Below the pieces are notes generated by a model that saw only the letters and a list, made by a program, of their open reading frames with translations, had not been told where the DNA came from and did not search any database. A stretch of 64,000 bases of DNA from IGN2 sp964639955 (GTDB lineage Bacteria > Bacteroidota > Ignavibacteria > Ignavibacteriales > Ignavibacteriaceae). The stretch covers positions 1 through 64,000 of the forward strand of contig CAZXGJ010000003.1 of the NCBI GenBank assembly GCA_964639955.1. Direction: 5' to 3'. Position numbers and translations under genes: made by a program. This document shows, piece by piece, positions 60,936 through 64,000 of the stretch (position 1 is its first letter; each line of letters begins with the position of its first letter).

Positions 60936-63047
60936 TTAATTGAGAACGGGTTTCTCTTTTCTATCGATATCGTCCTTTAAAAGTTCTTTTCGGCTGAGGG
61001 AAAATTTGCCATTCTCTATTTTAATAAGTTTAACTCTAACTTTATCTCCGGGCTTAAAGTAATCGCTTACCTTTTCAACCCGTTTATTGTCAATCTGTGA
61101 AATGTGCATTAATCCTTCTTTACCGGGGAGGATTTCAACAAAAGCCCCGAAGTCCATCAGTTTGGTTACAACTCCATCATAAATTTCACCAACTTCCGGT
61201 GTAGCGGTCATCTTTTTAATATATTCTTTACATTTCTGGGCGCTATCCTTGTTTGGTGAAGCTATGTTAACAGTGCCATCTTCCTCGATATTTATCTCTA
61301 CTCCGAACAGCCTCTGCATACCCTGTATGGTTTTTCCCGCAGGACCAATAACCAACCCGATCTGATCAGTATCAATTTTCATAGATATTAACCTTGGTGC
61401 ATATTCAGAAAGTTTTTCCCTTGGCTGGCTGATAGCTTCGTTCATAATATTCAGAATATGCATTCTTCCTTCCTTCGCCTGCTGTAAAGCTTTTTCCATT
61501 ATTTCAAATGAAACGCCCTGAATTTTTATATCCATCTGGAAAGCCGTAATACCATCGGAGGAGCCGGCAACTTTGAAATCCATATCTCCGAGATGGTCTT
61601 CATTGCCTAAAATATCGGAGAGGATTGCATAGTTATCTTTTTCCTTAACCAGCCCCATTGCAATTCCTGAAACAGGTCGCCTAACAGGAATTCCGGCATC
61701 CATAAGTGCAAGTGAACCTGCACAAACCGTAGCCATAGAAGAAGAACCATTGGATTCAAGAATATCGGAAATAACCCGAACAGTGTAAGGAAAAACTTCT
61801 TCGCCCGGGAATACCATTTTAAGTGCCCGTTCGGCAAGGTTTCCGTGGCCTACTTCTCTTCTGCCAACTCCGGTCATTCTGCCAACTTCACCCACGCTGA
61901 ATGGGGGAAAATTATAATGAAGCATAAAGCGCTTTGTGTATTCTTCTCTTAATCCGTCAACAATCTGCTCGTCGTTTTTTGTGCCAAGAGTAACTGTCGT
62001 TAAGCTCTGCGTTTCGCCGCGTGTAAAAAGAGCTGAGCCATGTGTCCTCGGTAAAAGACCAAGCTCAATGCTTATGGGTCTTATTTGAGTTGTATTTCTG
62101 CCATCCAGTCTAATGCCTTCATTCAGAATGCGTTCACGCATTAATTCCTTTTCAAGTTCATTAAGAATTCCGGCAATAAGTTTTTCCTGTTCCGGATATT
62201 TTTCAGCAAGCGCTGTTACAACCTCTTCTTTTAGTTCGCTGTTTTTTGCCGATCTTTCTTCTTTTGAAAGAATGGAATAAACTATTGCTCTGGATTTTTT
62301 AGCAGCCAATTCCAGTACATCTTTCTTAAGTTCCCCATTAACTTCTTCATTTATTACATTCCATTTTTTCTTCCCGGCTAATTCCCTAAGCTCCAGCTGA
62401 ATATTTACAAGTTTTGTTATCTCTGACTGCGCAAATTTCAAAGCATTAAGCAAATCCTCCTCGCTGATTTCCTTTGCTTCACCCTCTACCATCATTACAG
62501 AATCTTCGGTGCCGGCAACAACGAGCTCGAGATCGCTTTGATCAATTTCTGAATGTGAAGGATTAACAATAAACTTTCCGTCAACTCTTCCAACACGAAC
62601 TTCTGCCATCGGGCCATTAAATGGAATATCGGAAACAGTTAAAGCTGCAGATGCTCCTACAGCAGCCAGTACATCGGCATCGTTTTCGCCGTCGAATGAA
62701 AGAACAAAAGCAATCACCTGGGTTTCGTTCATAAAATTATCGGGGAAGAGCGGACGGATTGGCCTGTCAATTAATCTTGAGCTAAGAATTTCCTTTTCGG
62801 TTGGTCTTCCTTCGCGTTTGATAAAGCCGCCGGGTATTTTACCTGCAGCCGAAGTTTTTTCCCTGTATTCAACCTGAAGCGGGAAAAAATCCTGGCCTTC
62901 AACAACTTCATTTGAAGCAACCGCAGTTACGAGAACCATAGTATCGCCATATCTTACCATAACTGCACCATTAGCCTGCCGGGCATACTTCCCTGTTTCG
63001 ATGGAAAAGGTTTTACCGCCTATTTCAACTTCTTTTTTAAATATCAT
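60936..63047 (-). CDS. pnp: Polyribonucleotide nucleotidyltransferase (PNPase)
   Basis: The 703-residue protein has two RNase PH domains (IETGKYARQANGAVMVRYGD; the second with RTHGSALFTRGETQSLTTVT and SSSMATVCAGSLALMDAGIP), a KH domain (IGLVIGPAGKTIQGMQ) and a C-terminal S1 domain (VVTKLMDFGAFVEILPGKEG). It degrades RNA 3'-5' with phosphate and also adds tails. It is 10 bp downstream of rpsO, the classical order. Confidence 0.98.
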   Translation of the reverse strand: MIFKKEVEIGGKTFSIETGKYARQANGAVMVRYGDTMVLVTAVASNEVVEGQDFFPLQVEYREKTSAAGKIPGGFIKREGRPTEKEILSSRLIDRPIRPLFPDNFMNETQVIAFVLSFDGENDADVLAAVGASAALTVSDIPFNGPMAEVRVGRVDGKFIVNPSHSEIDQSDLELVVAGTEDSVMMVEGEAKEISEEDLLNALKFAQSEITKLVNIQLELRELAGKKKWNVINEEVNGELKKDVLELAAKKSRAIVYSILSKEERSAKNSELKEEVVTALAEKYPEQEKLIAGILNELEKELMRERILNEGIRLDGRNTTQIRPISIELGLLPRTHGSALFTRGETQSLTTVTLGTKNDEQIVDGLREEYTKRFMLHYNFPPFSVGEVGRMTGVGRREVGHGNLAERALKMVFPGEEVFPYTVRVISDILESNGSSSMATVCAGSLALMDAGIPVRRPVSGIAMGLVKEKDNYAILSDILGNEDHLGDMDFKVAGSSDGITAFQMDIKIQGVSFEIMEKALQQAKEGRMHILNIMNEAISQPREKLSEYAPRLISMKIDTDQIGLVIGPAGKTIQGMQRLFGVEINIEEDGTVNIASPNKDSAQKCKEYIKKMTATPEVGEIYDGVVTKLMDFGAFVEILPGKEGLMHISQIDNKRVEKVSDYFKPGDKVRVKLIKIENGKFSLSRKELLKDDIDRKEKPVLN

Positions 63048-63057
63048 TTCGTTTCCT

Positions 63058-63321
63058 TTACTTTCTGATGTTCAATTCTTTAATAATAGTTCTGTACCTC
63101 TCAATATCTTTTTTAGCAAGATAATCGAGAAGCCTCCTTCTTTTACCTACCATCATCATCAAGCCTCTTCTCGAGTGATGGTCCTTTTTGTGCCTGTCAA
63201 AGTGCTCAGTCAGGTCATTAATCCTTTGTGTCAGCAGTGCAATCTGCACTTCGGCTCTTCCTGAATCTTTTTCGTTTTGACCGAATTTTTTCATTAACTC
63301 AATTTTTTGTTCTTTTGTCAT
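63058..63321 (-). CDS. rpsO: 30S ribosomal protein S15
   Basis: The 87-residue protein has the S15 signature ALLTQRINDLTEHFDRHKKD and HHSRRGLMMMVGKRRRLLDY. It binds 16S rRNA helices 20-22 and commonly autoregulates its own mRNA. It is located between ribF and pnp. Confidence 0.98.
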   Translation of the reverse strand: MTKEQKIELMKKFGQNEKDSGRAEVQIALLTQRINDLTEHFDRHKKDHHSRRGLMMMVGKRRRLLDYLAKKDIERYRTIIKELNIRK

Positions 63322-63372
63322 AAGACTTTACCTCTGTTTAAATATAAAATATAATCCCAGAATGAACCGGGA

Positions 63373-64000
63373 TCAATTAGTTAGATTCTGTATTATTTTT
63401 AATCCTGCCTGCTTGTCTTTATCCATTTGCTTTATAAGCTCTTCAGCAGAATTGAATTTCTCTTCACCTCTGAGTAGCTCTATTACATTAACATTCAGCA
63501 GTTTACCATAAATATCTTCGTTAAAATTAAATATGTATACCTCGGGAATTATCTCTCCTGCTGAGGTAAAGGTAGGTTTGCTGCCAATGGAAAGCAAACC
63601 GAATAAATTCTTATTATCCAGGCTGCATTCAATCAAATAAACTCCTACTGACGGCAACAATTTATCGTTGTCTTCAATTTTTAGATTGGCGGTCGGATAT
63701 CCCAGCTTTCTTCCTCTGCCATCACCTTTAACAACACGGCCGGAAAACGAGTAGTACCTTCCAAGCATTTTATTTGCCTTTAAGATATCGCCGGCTGCCA
63801 GAGCATTTCTGATTTTAGTGCTGCTTACCGTCTCACCGCCAATTTTATACCCATCAACAGGAGTAACTTTAAAATCGTATTTTTCACCGAGGCTTCCAAG
63901 CAAAGAAATGTCGCCGCCCCTTCCTTTACCAAAGTGATGATCGTAACCAATAACGATCTCTTTAACGCCAATACCCTCAACAAGGTATTTGGTTACAAAA
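63373..64000 (-). CDS. ribF: Bifunctional riboflavin kinase/FAD synthetase RibF (C-terminal part)
   Basis: The frame is open to the right edge, giving 209 residues of RibF without its N-terminus. The window contains the end of the adenylyltransferase domain (EIVIGYDHHFGKGRGGD, ISSTKIR-like VSSTKIRNAL). The whole riboflavin kinase domain follows: GDGRGRKLGYPTANLKI, KPTFTSAGEIIPEVYIFNFN and GKLLNVNVIELLRGEEKFNS. It makes FMN and FAD. It is 51 bp upstream of rpsO. Confidence 0.95.
   Translation of the reverse strand, partial: FVTKYLVEGIGVKEIVIGYDHHFGKGRGGDISLLGSLGEKYDFKVTPVDGYKIGGETVSSTKIRNALAAGDILKANKMLGRYYSFSGRVVKGDGRGRKLGYPTANLKIEDNDKLLPSVGVYLIECSLDNKNLFGLLSIGSKPTFTSAGEIIPEVYIFNFNEDIYGKLLNVNVIELLRGEEKFNSAEELIKQMDKDKQAGLKIIQNLTN

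Noticed and set aside
1..64000. CRISPR arrays, IS elements, prophage, tRNA/rRNA genes
   Set aside because: No regular direct repeats, transposases, phage structural genes or cloverleaf sequences were seen by eye; the Xer recombinase is the housekeeping type.

Overview
The window is a gene-dense, AT-rich bacterial chromosome segment with almost no accessory DNA. Several features point to the Ignavibacteria/Chlorobi side of the Bacteroidota. Two exported proteins end in the type IX secretion sorting domain of the YQNYPNPFNP...GVYLYQ class. There is an alternate-form GlmU, two candidate promoters of the TAnnTTTG type, and frequent TTG start codons. No IS element, prophage, CRISPR array, rRNA or tRNA was seen.

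Left part (1-14.2 kb). An outer-membrane-type protein runs off the left edge, followed by a small secreted Gly-rich protein and a GAF-PP2C (RsbU-type) phosphatase. Next is a compact hydrogen-metabolism locus on the minus strand: response regulator, hydC, hydB, hydA and a membrane histidine kinase. It faces a TM1266-like small regulator on the plus strand. The hydrogenase is an NADH-linked trimeric [FeFe] enzyme, but its HydB is the short NuoF-like form without the extra Fe-S modules of the well-known electron-bifurcating enzymes. No HydE/F/G maturases are in the window. An acyltransferase-like membrane protein and two T9SS cargo proteins follow: a gingipain-fold C25 homologue lacking its catalytic residues, and an M14 carboxypeptidase. 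A decayed PTS-EIIA/TrkA-C remnant closes this part.

Middle (14.5-30.9 kb). Housekeeping genes (RlpA-like, uvrB, truA, queD, queE, rpsT) are mixed with a nucleotidyltransferase/small-partner pair and an ArsB/NhaD-type transporter. An envelope polysaccharide group comprises a GlmU-like protein, an O-antigen ligase carrying an unusual ~300-residue propeller-like insertion, an MsbA-type ABC transporter, a family 2 glycosyltransferase and a putative lipoprotein.

Right part (30.9-64 kb) consists mainly of long minus-strand operons: SSS transporter-HAD-PgpH-XerD; alternate GlmU-rsmB-RodZ-like-ligA-DUF-STAS with a clear terminator; ECF sigma/anti-sigma; an NSS transporter with a 40-residue MetS-type small subunit overlapping holA; a ten-gene run rng-tal-gcvT-comB-ftsK-lolA-flippase-OMP-uppP-cyclophilin; and ribF-rpsO-pnp at the right edge.

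The most notable signals are architectural: the ligase with an embedded propeller, the dead C25 homologue, the reduced HydB, and short palindromic repeats. One of these repeats is inserted in frame in the NSS transporter and another appears to supply that gene's ribosome-binding site. No clearly new multi-gene system was found.
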